A stretch of 64,000 nt of DNA from NCBI GenBank assembly GCA_001664505.1, contig CP011806.1:46823-110822 (forward strand). The letters run 5' to 3'. Position 1 is the stretch's first letter, and each line of letters begins with the position of its first letter. The DNA comes from Acidobacteria bacterium Mor1. Lineage in GTDB: Bacteria > Acidobacteriota > Polarisedimenticolia > Polarisedimenticolales > Polarisedimenticolaceae. Below the pieces are notes generated by a model. It saw nothing but the letters and a program-made list of their open reading frames with translations, did not search any database and had not been told where the DNA came from. The translations under genes and the position numbers were made by a program. Shown here piece after piece: positions 56,078 through 64,000 of the stretch.

Positions 56078-59000
56078 CCCGAGTGCGTTTGTCGGCGCTG
56101 CTGCTGTGCCTGGTGGCTGCGATCACCGCGGCGCCGGCTCAACAACAGGCGGCCGCCGACGAGTGGTTGGTCGTGGACTACCGCCGTCTGGTGGACCTGC
56201 GCCAGCTGACGCACTCCGGCGAGCCGATGGAGGTGGTGCTCAACCGCCTCGAAGGTCGGCCGCTGCCCGGTGCCGGGGCGAATCCCCAGGACCGCACCGA
56301 TCACACGCTAATCGAGCCGATTCTCGAGACCTACGGCTTTCTGCTGATCGATGCCCTCGACGCGTTGACGCCGGCGGCTCCCCGGGTAGAGCTCGGTTCC
56401 CTGTGGCTGCCCGGTGAGGCGCAACCCGCCTGGGTCGAGCTGTTGCGCAGCCGCCGCTACATCGTGGAGAGTGACGGCAAGGGTGGCCTGCGCCTGATTC
56501 TGCCCTATGCGGGCGGGCGGGGCAGCGCCGAGGCGGCTCGAGGTGCCCTGGCCGCCGCCTGGCCCGTGGTGCGTCACGCCGTCGCCGCCGAGCAGCGCAG
56601 GCTGCGCAAGGGGGATGCGCTCCCGGAGCTGGAGCTGCAGGCCTTTGCCTATTTTCACGACACCGCCAACGCCACCTTCCGGGTCGGGAGCATTCCCCAC
56701 ACCGAGACGGTGAGCGACACCGGACGCCGGGGCGGCACGCCGCTCGACGCCCGGGTGTTCCTGCGTTTCCTCGAGAGTGGTTGGCGGCTCGAGGGGGCGC
56801 GGCTGTCCGAGGACGGCACCCTCAGCCTGCTCGGATCCGAGAGCGACGAGAGCGCGACGATCCTGGGCCAGCCGCTGACCCTCGCCGACCTGGCGGTGGC
56901 TCAGCGCGCCGTGTTCCACGGCGGGCTGGCCGAGCCCTACATGAGCCTCGATCGCTCCCAGAGTCCCCAGACCGCCTGGGTCAACTACGGCGGCCGCCTG
57001 CGGGACACCCGGATCGGCTGGGTCAGCCTGCTCTGCGACATCCGCTTCAAGACCTTCAGTCAGGGGCTCGGGCTCTACGAGGACACCGACCTGCGCGACT
57101 CGATCCGGGCGCGGGTCCCCGGGTTCCGCACCCACCTCGAACGCTTTGCCGCCGACGAGCGTGCCTCCGACGTCAACAGCCAGCAGACCCGCCTCTGGTT
57201 CTATCCGGACAAGGTCGATCTGACGATCTCGCCTCAGGGCGACGTGCTGGTGCTGCGCAACGTGCGGATGAGTGCGGCGTCGGAGCGAGTCGCCGAGGCG
57301 ACCCAGGCGGGCGAGCAGACTCAGGCCCCCTGGACGCTCCAGACCGTCGCCGACGTCGACGCCCGTTACGACGCGCTGGCCGGGCTGTTCCCCGAGCTCC
57401 ACGACCTGGACCGCGCCGTCAGCCTGCTGGCGCTGTTCACCTGGCTCAAGCAGCTTTCCGACGCCGGGCGCACGATTCCTGATGTCGACGCGCTGCTCGA
57501 CGTCGAGTTGCCGGCGGCTCCGACCCCCAGGGAGTTTCCGCGCTTGCTGGCCTTCAACGCCCTGCCGGCAGCGGGCTCGCAGAACCCCGTCGAGGTGTTC
57601 GACCGGGTCGAGATCGCCGAGGCGTTGGAGCGGTTGCGCCCGTCGTACGGCCGCCTCGATCCTGCTCAGCGATTGGAGCGGGCCCTGGATGGCCTCGATG
57701 CCTCGGTGCCGCAACACTCGACATTCATGAGTGAGGTGCGGGAAGCGGATCTTCAGGGCGCAGGCCCGGGTATCGTCGATCTACTGGCCCACCGTGCCGA
57801 ACGGCTGCGCATGCACGACACGGTGCTCAAGACCTTGCCCGAGGAACAGCGCCGTGGACTGGTCGAGCGCCAGCGCGGCGGTGAGGCCATGCGGGTTTTC
57901 AGCGTCGGGATCGGCGGAATCGATCTGGGCATGGGTCGGGTGATGCGGCGAGCCTCGGGGCGCAGTAGCGGCCTCGGTTGGGGAGGTGCCGCGGCAGGAG
58001 CCGCCCCTTCCGCCCCGGTAGTGACTCGGCGCGCCGCACCGAAGGCTCCTCCCGTCGACGGCTCCGCAGGTTCCGGGGCGGACTCCACCGGTTTGCCCCC
58101 GGGGATCGCCATGCGGCCTCATGCCGAGGGCTCGCCCGAAGGGGTTGCGGTGCTGTTCCCCGACGCTTCCGAAGGGCGGGCTCGCGAACTCTGGCGCAAG
58201 CCCGACGGCACCGTCGATACGGTTCAGCGCTGGGAAGGGGAGCGCCTGTTGCGCTACCGCTTCGACGTGCGCAAGTCGGTGCTGCGGGTGATCCCTCAGC
58301 CGGTTCCCGGTCCGCTGGACCTGGCCGAGGTGCCGCTTCTTCCGCGAAGCGTACCCCCGGCGACGGTGTTGATGACGCTGTTGCCGCCGGACCAACCGGA
58401 TGCCCAGCCGACCGAAGACCTTCCGCTGCGTCTGGTGGCCCAGGTCAACGGCGAGGTGGTCGATCGCTTCGGCAGCTACCCCCGCCGCATCCTCGAACGT
58501 GCGGTCCTCGGGCCGGCGGCGCTTCCGCCGGGCGCTCGGGCGCTTCCCGGCTTGAACCCGTTGCCCACGACCCTCGGGCAGGCGGATCACATGCTGATCC
58601 GCTTGCAGCCGGAGCAACGCTATGCCCCGTGGATCGGCGATCGCCCCGGGCGTGCCGGCGAGGAGAACCCGCTGCAGCTGGCGCGGGGTCTGCGGGACTG
58701 GTGGCGTGACGAGGGGCCGACGGTGGCGCTCTTCCGTGACGACGCTTCTCTGGATCGCTGGGCCGGTGCGCCGCGCCCGACCTCGAAGGCGCTCTTGGTC
58801 CTGCCGGAAGATGGCTTCGCAGCACCGTTCTCCGATCTTCGCGCGGAGATCGCCGACGCGTGGCCCGGACCCGTGGCGTCGACGCTCCCCAAGAAGCTGC
58901 CGGACACGGTGGTGCTGGTCAGCGCCGAAGATCCCGGCGTCGTTGCCGGACGGCTGGCCCGCATGTCGGCTCGCCCGGAGTTGAAGGGCAAGTTGCTCGC

Positions 59001-59205
59001 CGGCTGGTCGCTGCTCGGCCCGCTGCGGGAGGATCTGCCGGCGCGGCTGCTCGGTTCGGGTATCGCCGGTTTCGGTCTGGCCAGCGGCAACGCCGGCGAC
59101 CTGCGCCGGGCGCCGGAGCTCCTGAGCACGTTCGGCGATGCGCTGCCCAAGAAAGGGGAGCGCCGGGTCGAGGCCTACCCCGGCCCCTTCGTCTGGATCT
59201 ACTGA
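56074..59205 (+). CDS. Large exported protein of unknown function
   Basis: A 1043-aa protein starting at GTG 56074, which overlaps the ATP-grasp stop. The signal peptide is RLSALLLCLVAAITAAPAQQ. The N-terminal region (about 20-420) is mixed alpha/beta, including the segment SPQTAWVNYGGRLRDTRIGW. A middle helical part and a Pro/Ala/Gly-rich linker near 650-690 follow, then a C-terminal alpha/beta domain (ALLVLPEDGFAAPFSDLRAE, IAGFGLASGNAGDLRRAPEL). I do not recognise any of these as a named family. Translational coupling ties it to the ATP-grasp gene. Confidence 0.75.
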   Translation: MTRVRLSALLLCLVAAITAAPAQQQAAADEWLVVDYRRLVDLRQLTHSGEPMEVVLNRLEGRPLPGAGANPQDRTDHTLIEPILETYGFLLIDALDALTPAAPRVELGSLWLPGEAQPAWVELLRSRRYIVESDGKGGLRLILPYAGGRGSAEAARGALAAAWPVVRHAVAAEQRRLRKGDALPELELQAFAYFHDTANATFRVGSIPHTETVSDTGRRGGTPLDARVFLRFLESGWRLEGARLSEDGTLSLLGSESDESATILGQPLTLADLAVAQRAVFHGGLAEPYMSLDRSQSPQTAWVNYGGRLRDTRIGWVSLLCDIRFKTFSQGLGLYEDTDLRDSIRARVPGFRTHLERFAADERASDVNSQQTRLWFYPDKVDLTISPQGDVLVLRNVRMSAASERVAEATQAGEQTQAPWTLQTVADVDARYDALAGLFPELHDLDRAVSLLALFTWLKQLSDAGRTIPDVDALLDVELPAAPTPREFPRLLAFNALPAAGSQNPVEVFDRVEIAEALERLRPSYGRLDPAQRLERALDGLDASVPQHSTFMSEVREADLQGAGPGIVDLLAHRAERLRMHDTVLKTLPEEQRRGLVERQRGGEAMRVFSVGIGGIDLGMGRVMRRASGRSSGLGWGGAAAGAAPSAPVVTRRAAPKAPPVDGSAGSGADSTGLPPGIAMRPHAEGSPEGVAVLFPDASEGRARELWRKPDGTVDTVQRWEGERLLRYRFDVRKSVLRVIPQPVPGPLDLAEVPLLPRSVPPATVLMTLLPPDQPDAQPTEDLPLRLVAQVNGEVVDRFGSYPRRILERAVLGPAALPPGARALPGLNPLPTTLGQADHMLIRLQPEQRYAPWIGDRPGRAGEENPLQLARGLRDWWRDEGPTVALFRDDASLDRWAGAPRPTSKALLVLPEDGFAAPFSDLRAEIADAWPGPVASTLPKKLPDTVVLVSAEDPGVVAGRLARMSARPELKGKLLAGWSLLGPLREDLPARLLGSGIAGFGLASGNAGDLRRAPELLSTFGDALPKKGERRVEAYPGPFVWIY

Positions 59206-59226
59206 GCCGCGTCTTCCCGGGTCCGG

Positions 59227-59832
59227 CTAGAAATCCGCCGTGAAGTGATGCCATCCACCGGTAATGGGCTCGATGGACCTCAGTTGGTACTCGTCGAGCA
59301 GGACCGAAGGTGTCGTTGTCCCCTCGGGCAAGAAGAGCAGCCCCTGGGCGCTGTCGCCGAACACATAGGCCAGAACCGTGTGGTCCGAACGGGTCACGAT
59401 GCGATCGAACCCGAGTGAGGCCAGCCAGGTGCCGCAGTGGAAGAAGGTCCTCGGCTCGGCAGGTGGCGGGCCGTTGTAGCTCAACCACCGGAGCTGCTCG
59501 CTGTGGAGTTCGACGAAGCTGCGGTGCGCAAGCCGTTGGACACTCGGGGCCAGAACCCAGAGCAGCAGGGCGAGCAATGCCGTTGCGACAGCGGCGGTGC
59601 GGGCGCCTCGAGGGGGCACCAACCACGCGACGACGTAGGCCGCTGCCAGGGTCGGCAGGACGAACAGGGAGCAGGCCCGGATCGCCCACCACCAATCTCC
59701 CGCCCAGAGCGGGGCAACCCAGGACACGTAGGCGACCAAGCCTGCGACAACCAGCGCAAGCAGGGTCATCGCTCGTAGCGCCACCGTCCGGTGGATCCGG
59801 TGTCCCGGACCGAGGCGCGGGCGCTCGCTCAT
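59227..59832 (-). CDS. Small membrane protein linked to an HTH regulator
   Basis: A 201-aa protein with three hydrophobic segments in its first 100 residues (LLALVVAGLVAYVSWVAPLW; FVLPTLAAAYVVAWLV; VATALLALLLWVLAPSV) and a soluble C-terminal domain. Its start overlaps the regulator's stop by 4 nt, so it may be the regulator's effector or partner. Function unknown. Confidence 0.65.
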   Translation of the reverse strand: MSERPRLGPGHRIHRTVALRAMTLLALVVAGLVAYVSWVAPLWAGDWWWAIRACSLFVLPTLAAAYVVAWLVPPRGARTAAVATALLALLLWVLAPSVQRLAHRSFVELHSEQLRWLSYNGPPPAEPRTFFHCGTWLASLGFDRIVTRSDHTVLAYVFGDSAQGLLFLPEGTTTPSVLLDEYQLRSIEPITGGWHHFTADF

Positions 59833-60560
59833 CGACGTAGGTCGGCGAAGAAGGAGGGCTCCCAGGGGCGCACCGCCATCACCGAACTACAGGCGACGCG
59901 ATCCTCCCGGGGGAGGTTCGCGTCGTGCCGGACTCCTTCCTCGAACTCCCGGGCCAGATCGTCGATGCCCTGGCGTAGCCGGTCCAGGGTCGCGCGGGAA
60001 ACCAGGCCGCTCACGAAGCGTTGGGCCTCCTCGTTGCCGCTGAAGTCGCTGTCGAGAAACTCGACCTGAACCTGTTCGCGGAACAGGCGCTCCACCGGGC
60101 CTCCGGGCCGCCACGAGAAGTTCCGGGCGGTCAGCAGCTTGATCCGATTGAGCGGGCGAAGCTCGATGATCTCGAGTCTGTCCAGCCGAACCAGCAGGCG
60201 CTGTGCCTCGGAGCGGGAGACCCGGAAGCTCTCGCAGATGTCGAAGGGGCCCGCGCCGCTGAGCAACATGTACATCTGCAGCAGCAGTTTGGGATTGGAG
60301 ACCAGCGCCTTTTCCTGTTCGTGGGTCAGCGCCGTCAGGTACTCCCGCTGAGCTTCCATCCGGCCGACCAGTTCGGCGAAGGAGGTGCCGGCGAGTTCGC
60401 AAACCTGTTCCAGTCGACGGACCGACAGGGACTCCTGGGCGAACAGCCGCTTCACGCTGGCCTCGCTGAGGGAAAGGTGCCGCGCGACATCGGCGTAGGT
60501 GCGGCCCGCCTCGCGGAGGCAGCGCTTGAGTTCGGCGTGGATGCGGGATGTCTCGGCCAT
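59829..60560 (-). CDS. XRE-type helix-turn-helix regulator
   Basis: A 243-aa protein. The N-terminal HTH (TYADVARHLSLSEASVKRLF) is a Cro/C1-like domain. Residues 80-150 (ESFRVSRSEAQRLLVRLDRL and EIIELRPLNRIKLL) look like a second winged-helix unit. The rest (VERLFREQVQVEFLDSDFSG) matches a widespread family of about 250-aa HTH regulators with no assigned ligand. AGGAGGG precedes the ATG at 60560. A palindrome lies at its own promoter, suggesting autoregulation. Confidence 0.83.
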   Translation of the reverse strand: MAETSRIHAELKRCLREAGRTYADVARHLSLSEASVKRLFAQESLSVRRLEQVCELAGTSFAELVGRMEAQREYLTALTHEQEKALVSNPKLLLQMYMLLSGAGPFDICESFRVSRSEAQRLLVRLDRLEIIELRPLNRIKLLTARNFSWRPGGPVERLFREQVQVEFLDSDFSGNEEAQRFVSGLVSRATLDRLRQGIDDLAREFEEGVRHDANLPREDRVACSSVMAVRPWEPSFFADLRR

Positions 60561-60580
60561 GGGCCCTCCTGAGATTGAAA

Positions 60581-60597
60581 GTATCATATTTTGATAC
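60581..60597. promoter_or_regulatory. Palindromic operator between the HTH and DUF2339 genes
   Basis: GTATCA (60581-60586), TATTT, TGATAC (60592-60597) form a perfect 6-bp dyad in a GC-rich surround. Its minus-strand copy includes TATGAT, a five-of-six -10 match, about 25 nt before the HTH regulator start. It could also affect the divergent membrane-protein gene starting at 60683. Confidence 0.55.
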
Positions 60598-60682
60598 GTG
60601 GCGGGCTTCAGATCGAGACAATCGCTTCAGCTGTGGCTTCTGGTGCGACTTCACCCGATCCTCCATCTCAGGAGGAAGCACC

Positions 60683-63340
60683 ATGCTGTTGCTGCTCTGG
60701 GCCCTGGTGGTTGGAATCGGGTTGCTGGTCGTCATCGAGCGCGACCGCTTGCTCTCCCGCATACGCGCTGTCGAGCTGGAACTGGCCGGCGTGAAGGCGG
60801 CCCGTAACGCAGCCGGCAACGCAGCCGACCCGCACGCGGTGGCGACAAAGGCAAGGGCCGTGGAGCCGCAGGTCCGTCCCGTGGCCCCGAAACCGGCGAG
60901 CCCAGTGGTGCAGCCGATGCCACCCCTGCGTCCGACCCCGCCGTCGTCTCCGACGCAAACGTCGGGAGCCGCGCCGGCGAATGCGGGTTCGCCTTCGCAG
61001 CCGGATCGGTCCGCTGCGTCCGCGCCTTCGACGCCGCCTCCCGCGCGGCGCCCGGCGGTTGCAAGCGGCGATGATCTTTCGTCCCGACTACCGTCGATCA
61101 ACGTCCCGGCGGTTGCCGGAATCGTGATCTCCCTGATCGGGTTCTCCTTCCTGCTCAAGCTTGCTATCGACTTCGGCTGGCTGGCGTTGCCCATTGAACT
61201 GCGGCACCTGCTGGTCGCCGCGTGCGGCGCCGCTTTCATCGCGATCGGGTGGTATCGGCGCGAGGCGCATGTCGCCTTTTCCCGGACCCTTCTCGGCGGC
61301 GGCTGGGCGACCATCTCCCTCACGATCTACAGCGCCGTCCTGGCCTTCGAGATTCTCGACCCGGCAGTAGGTTTCGGGCTCCTGTCACTCTCGGTTGCCG
61401 CCGCCGGGGCACTGGCCTCCCGGTTGCGGTCCCGAACCCTGGCGGTGTTGGCCCTCTGTGGAGGCATCGTTGCGCCGCTGCTGTTGCTCGAGGGAGGGGT
61501 GCCGCTGCCTTCGGTTCTGGCTTACTACGCGGTGTTTTCCGCGGCGGGGCTAGGCCTGTCGCTGCGCCATGACTGGCCGCTGCTTCACCTGATGGCGTTC
61601 ATCGGCACCTTCGGTTCTGCAGCGCTCTGGATCGTGGGGAAGACCCTGCTCCTCAGCATCGGTTTCGGGTTTGCTTCCCAGTTCTGGATTTCCGTACTGT
61701 TCGCGCTCTACCTCGGCATCGTCTTGATCTCGGTGCTCCGCCGGGATCGCGCGGTGGTACACGGCGTGGAACGGGTCCTGCTCTTCGCGGTCCCTTCCGC
61801 GACCCTGTTCCTGTTCGCCGTGGGCGGTCTCGACGGTGACGCCCTGGCGATTCGCTCGCTGATGCTGGCCGCGGTCTACGCCGGGGTGACCTTCGCGATC
61901 AGGTCCGGCATCGAGTTGAAGCAGGGGGCTCGCGGGCTGGCCTGGGGGCTGGCAGCGTTGGCGATTCCCTTCGGCCTGGAAGGCAGGACGCTTGTCGTCG
62001 CCATGGCGACCTTTGCCGCCGTGCAGATCTTCACCGCGCTGCGTGCGCAGCGGATCCGCTACGTGCAAACCGCGGTGGCCATGCTGGTGCTGACGGCCCT
62101 CTACCACGGGACCGGTTACTTCGGCTCGTTGGGATCAGGAGCGTTCCCCGATACCCGCTGGCTGACCGGAGCGTGGCTCGCCGGCTGCGCATTCTTTGCC
62201 GCTGCCTGCATCGACCGCAAGGGCACTGCGGGCCCGCTCTCGGGGGGGCTCGCTTTCTGCGTCGGTGTCGTGGTCTGGCTGTCGGCAGGAACTCTGGAAA
62301 TCTCCCGGCTGTTCGAAGGCCCGCGGCTCTTGCACACGTTGTTGCTGTTCATCGGGTGCTCGGCGCTGGTCGCTCACGCTTCGGTGTGGCTGCGCGCCCG
62401 GCGCTGGCTGCTCGGCTATTCACCCCTGCTCGTCGGATTCGCGGCCTGGTCGCTGGTGACCATGCCGCATCCGGGTGCCGGGGTCGGCTGGGTCGCCTGG
62501 ATCGTCGCCCTGGCAGCTTTGGCCTGGATCTCACGGGAGGAGGCATCCCGGTCGGCCGCGTATCCGGTGTTCCTGCTTCACGCGCTGTCCCTGATCCTCG
62601 GTCTGACCGAGATCCATCACTGGCTCGACCTGGCTCTCGAGGGTGCCTGGCCGCTGGCCCTGGTGTGCGGACTGCTCGTCGCCTGGGTCGTCTGGGGCGT
62701 GGCTCGCCGCGGTGGCCGGCCGGTGTTTCGCGATGGACTGCTGCCTGTGTCGGTGCCGGCCCTTCTGGCGCTGGTCGGTGTGTTGCAGCTCAGCCCGGGC
62801 TCCGCTTCGCCGCTTCCGTTCCTGCCGGTCCTGAATCCGGTCGATCTGGCTCTGGGGGCGGCGATTCTGGCGATCCTCCAGGTGGGTCACCTCCTGGGTC
62901 AGGGACGTCTGTTCGGCGGGTGGATGCGCATCGTCGTCTGGGCTGGAGTGACCATGACGGTGTTGCGTACGGTGCATCACTACGGCGGGGTCAAGTTCGA
63001 CATCGCGTCCCTGTTTCTCTCCGAGCTGGCTCAGACCTCGTTGACCATCGCCTGGGCGGTGATGGGACTCTGCGCCATGGCCACCGCCGCGCGTCGCGGC
63101 GGGCGCACGTTGTGGACCGGCGGCGCGGTGCTGATGGCGCTGGTGGTGGTCAAGCTGTTCCTGATCGACCTGGCCGGCCTGGATGCCCCTGCGCGGATCG
63201 TCTCCTTCCTGGGTGTCGGAGCGCTGCTGCTGCTGATCGGCTACCTGGCCCCGGTGCCGCCCCGGGAGACCGAGGACCTCCCTTCGACGGGCGGCCCCGG
63301 CCCGGTGGAGCCGGCGGGGGCGGGAGCCGACGCGGCCTGA
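60683..63340 (+). CDS. DUF2339-family multi-pass membrane protein
   Basis: An 885-aa protein. It has one N-terminal membrane segment (MLLLLWALVVGIGLLVVIER), a short coiled-coil-like stretch and a Pro/Ala/Ser-rich linker (about 50-145), then roughly 20 membrane helices. The segments INVPAVAGIVISLIGFSFLL, LPIELRHLLVAACGAAF and SLTIAWAVMGLCAMATAARR are typical of DUF2339 predicted membrane proteins. Function unknown for the family. GGAGGA is 7 nt before the ATG. Confidence 0.88.
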   Translation: MLLLLWALVVGIGLLVVIERDRLLSRIRAVELELAGVKAARNAAGNAADPHAVATKARAVEPQVRPVAPKPASPVVQPMPPLRPTPPSSPTQTSGAAPANAGSPSQPDRSAASAPSTPPPARRPAVASGDDLSSRLPSINVPAVAGIVISLIGFSFLLKLAIDFGWLALPIELRHLLVAACGAAFIAIGWYRREAHVAFSRTLLGGGWATISLTIYSAVLAFEILDPAVGFGLLSLSVAAAGALASRLRSRTLAVLALCGGIVAPLLLLEGGVPLPSVLAYYAVFSAAGLGLSLRHDWPLLHLMAFIGTFGSAALWIVGKTLLLSIGFGFASQFWISVLFALYLGIVLISVLRRDRAVVHGVERVLLFAVPSATLFLFAVGGLDGDALAIRSLMLAAVYAGVTFAIRSGIELKQGARGLAWGLAALAIPFGLEGRTLVVAMATFAAVQIFTALRAQRIRYVQTAVAMLVLTALYHGTGYFGSLGSGAFPDTRWLTGAWLAGCAFFAAACIDRKGTAGPLSGGLAFCVGVVVWLSAGTLEISRLFEGPRLLHTLLLFIGCSALVAHASVWLRARRWLLGYSPLLVGFAAWSLVTMPHPGAGVGWVAWIVALAALAWISREEASRSAAYPVFLLHALSLILGLTEIHHWLDLALEGAWPLALVCGLLVAWVVWGVARRGGRPVFRDGLLPVSVPALLALVGVLQLSPGSASPLPFLPVLNPVDLALGAAILAILQVGHLLGQGRLFGGWMRIVVWAGVTMTVLRTVHHYGGVKFDIASLFLSELAQTSLTIAWAVMGLCAMATAARRGGRTLWTGGAVLMALVVVKLFLIDLAGLDAPARIVSFLGVGALLLLIGYLAPVPPRETEDLPSTGGPGPVEPAGAGADAA

Positions 63341-63357
63341 TCCGTCGAATCAGGCCG
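63333..63357 (+). other. GC hairpin spanning the DUF2339 stop codon, no T-tract
   Basis: CGGCCTGAT (63333-63341) pairs perfectly with ATCAGGCCG (63349-63357), 7-nt loop. The stop TGA lies within the left arm. No T run follows. Confidence 0.4.
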
Positions 63358-63425
63358 GTCTCGTCCTTCGGGCCGCCCGGGCGTAGTAGAGACCGGCGGG
63401 TGGGCTACCGCGAAGGAGAGGCGAG

Positions 63426-64000
63426 ATGGTCAGACGGACAGGATGGGTGCTGCTGACACTTTGGTTTGTCGCCGGGGCAGCCTGGGCTCAACATCGGGCG
63501 GCAACCATGCCCGGCGGGGCGGCGACCTTCGAGATAACCGCCGAGAGCGGGACTCCCGACGTGCCGTTCAGCGAGATCAACCACCACGTGATCCTGCCGG
63601 TTTCGGTCAACGGTTCCGAACCGCTGCGCGTGGTGCTCGATACCGGGATGCCGATGTCCGGACTGGTGCTCTACGGCGGAGAGCGGGCCGACAGCCTCGA
63701 CCTGGACTTCGCCGAGGGAATGGGGGTTGCCGTCGGCGGGGCGGGGGGCCACGGGGAACGGATGACCGCCCGGATGGCCCTCGACCAGCGGGTCGAGCTG
63801 CCGGGTGTGACCATCGACGGCATGCAGATCGTGGTGCTTCCCGAGTTCGATCACCCGGTGGGCTATCACGACGGCATCATCGGGGCGACGCTGTTCGAAC
63901 GCTTCGTCGTCGAGCTGGACAACCAGCGTAAGCGGATGCGGCTTCACGAGCCGGCGACCTACAAGGCAGCCGAAGGCGCACGGTCCGTCGAGCTCGAGAT
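63426..64000 (+). CDS. Exported retropepsin-like aspartyl protease (3' end outside window)
   Basis: 191 complete codons are visible before the window ends. A signal peptide (WVLLTLWFVAGAAWA) is followed by a single-domain aspartyl protease pattern: the catalytic Asp in VVLDTGMPMSGLVLY near residue 75 and the later HDGIIGATLFERFVVELDNQ, typical of bacterial retropepsin-like proteins. AAGGAGAG precedes the ATG at 63426. The substrate is unknown, and any C-terminal domain, often a PDZ, is not visible. Confidence 0.8.
   Translation, partial: MVRRTGWVLLTLWFVAGAAWAQHRAATMPGGAATFEITAESGTPDVPFSEINHHVILPVSVNGSEPLRVVLDTGMPMSGLVLYGGERADSLDLDFAEGMGVAVGGAGGHGERMTARMALDQRVELPGVTIDGMQIVVLPEFDHPVGYHDGIIGATLFERFVVELDNQRKRMRLHEPATYKAAEGARSVELE

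Overview
This is a GC-rich (roughly two-thirds G+C), densely coded bacterial chromosome segment. I see no rRNA, tRNA, CRISPR array, transposase or phage gene. The lineage looks Gram-negative: there are several lipoproteins, periplasmic enzymes and many exported proteins. The best fit is Acidobacteriota (Thermoanaerobaculia-like), with Myxococcota or Planctomycetota as alternatives. The reasons are an ECF sigma factor of the TIGR02999 type coupled to a PASTA-less Ser/Thr kinase with C-terminal TPR-like repeats, a large secreted Kelch protein with a Cys-containing C-terminal tail, and a complete lexA-imuA-imuB-dnaE2 cassette. This placement is inference; no phylogenetic marker is present.

Layout. 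1-8800: end of an NTF2-like gene, a 2OG-Fe(II) oxygenase, the sigma factor/kinase pair (minus strand), a 14-repeat Kelch protein and a lipoprotein. 8940-15025: SOS mutagenesis operon lexA-imuA-imuB-dnaE2 with 4-nt and 23-nt overlaps and a candidate LexA operator. 15095-20517: a patch of small, mostly uncharacterised genes (zinc ribbon, gamma-glutamylcyclotransferase-like, DUF4242, small membrane proteins) with less extreme codon bias and at least two doubtful starts or possible frameshifts. 20563-24524: YbiT-type ABC-F ATPase, a TMTC-like membrane glycosyltransferase with TPRs, and a TPR protein. 24656-26768: class A beta-lactamase (probable Tat lipoprotein) and two paralogous exported proteins. 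26994-31425: solute-binding lipoprotein, NtrY-like kinase and NtrC-family sigma-54 activator in one overlapping operon. 31476-33517: an exported protein and a TPR lipoprotein. 33584-37602: trehalose module (GH15 enzyme and fused OtsA-OtsB). 37674-43434: glycerol-1-phosphate dehydrogenase with two periplasmic amidohydrolase-family proteins. 43546-45509: orphan FabH-like ketosynthase and a GNAT protein. 45513-52419: SUF iron-sulfur operon, rrf2-sufB-sufC-sufD-sufS-sufU-sufT plus a nitroreductase. 52635-59205: a tightly packed set of S51-peptidase-like, esterase-like, ATP-grasp ligase and a 1043-aa exported protein. 59227-64000: HTH regulator with a membrane protein, a DUF2339 membrane protein, and the start of a retropepsin-like aspartyl protease.

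The most interesting candidate for an undescribed system is 52635-59205. It pairs a peptide-bond-forming ATP-grasp enzyme with two hydrolases, one of them in the same broad family as cyanophycinase and peptidase E, and a large exported protein. That combination would fit synthesis and turnover of an unknown amide-linked metabolite or polymer. A second candidate is the solute-binding lipoprotein translationally coupled to a two-component system with no transport permease nearby, which suggests ligand sensing rather than uptake.

All protein assignments rest on motif recognition by eye. No database search was run.
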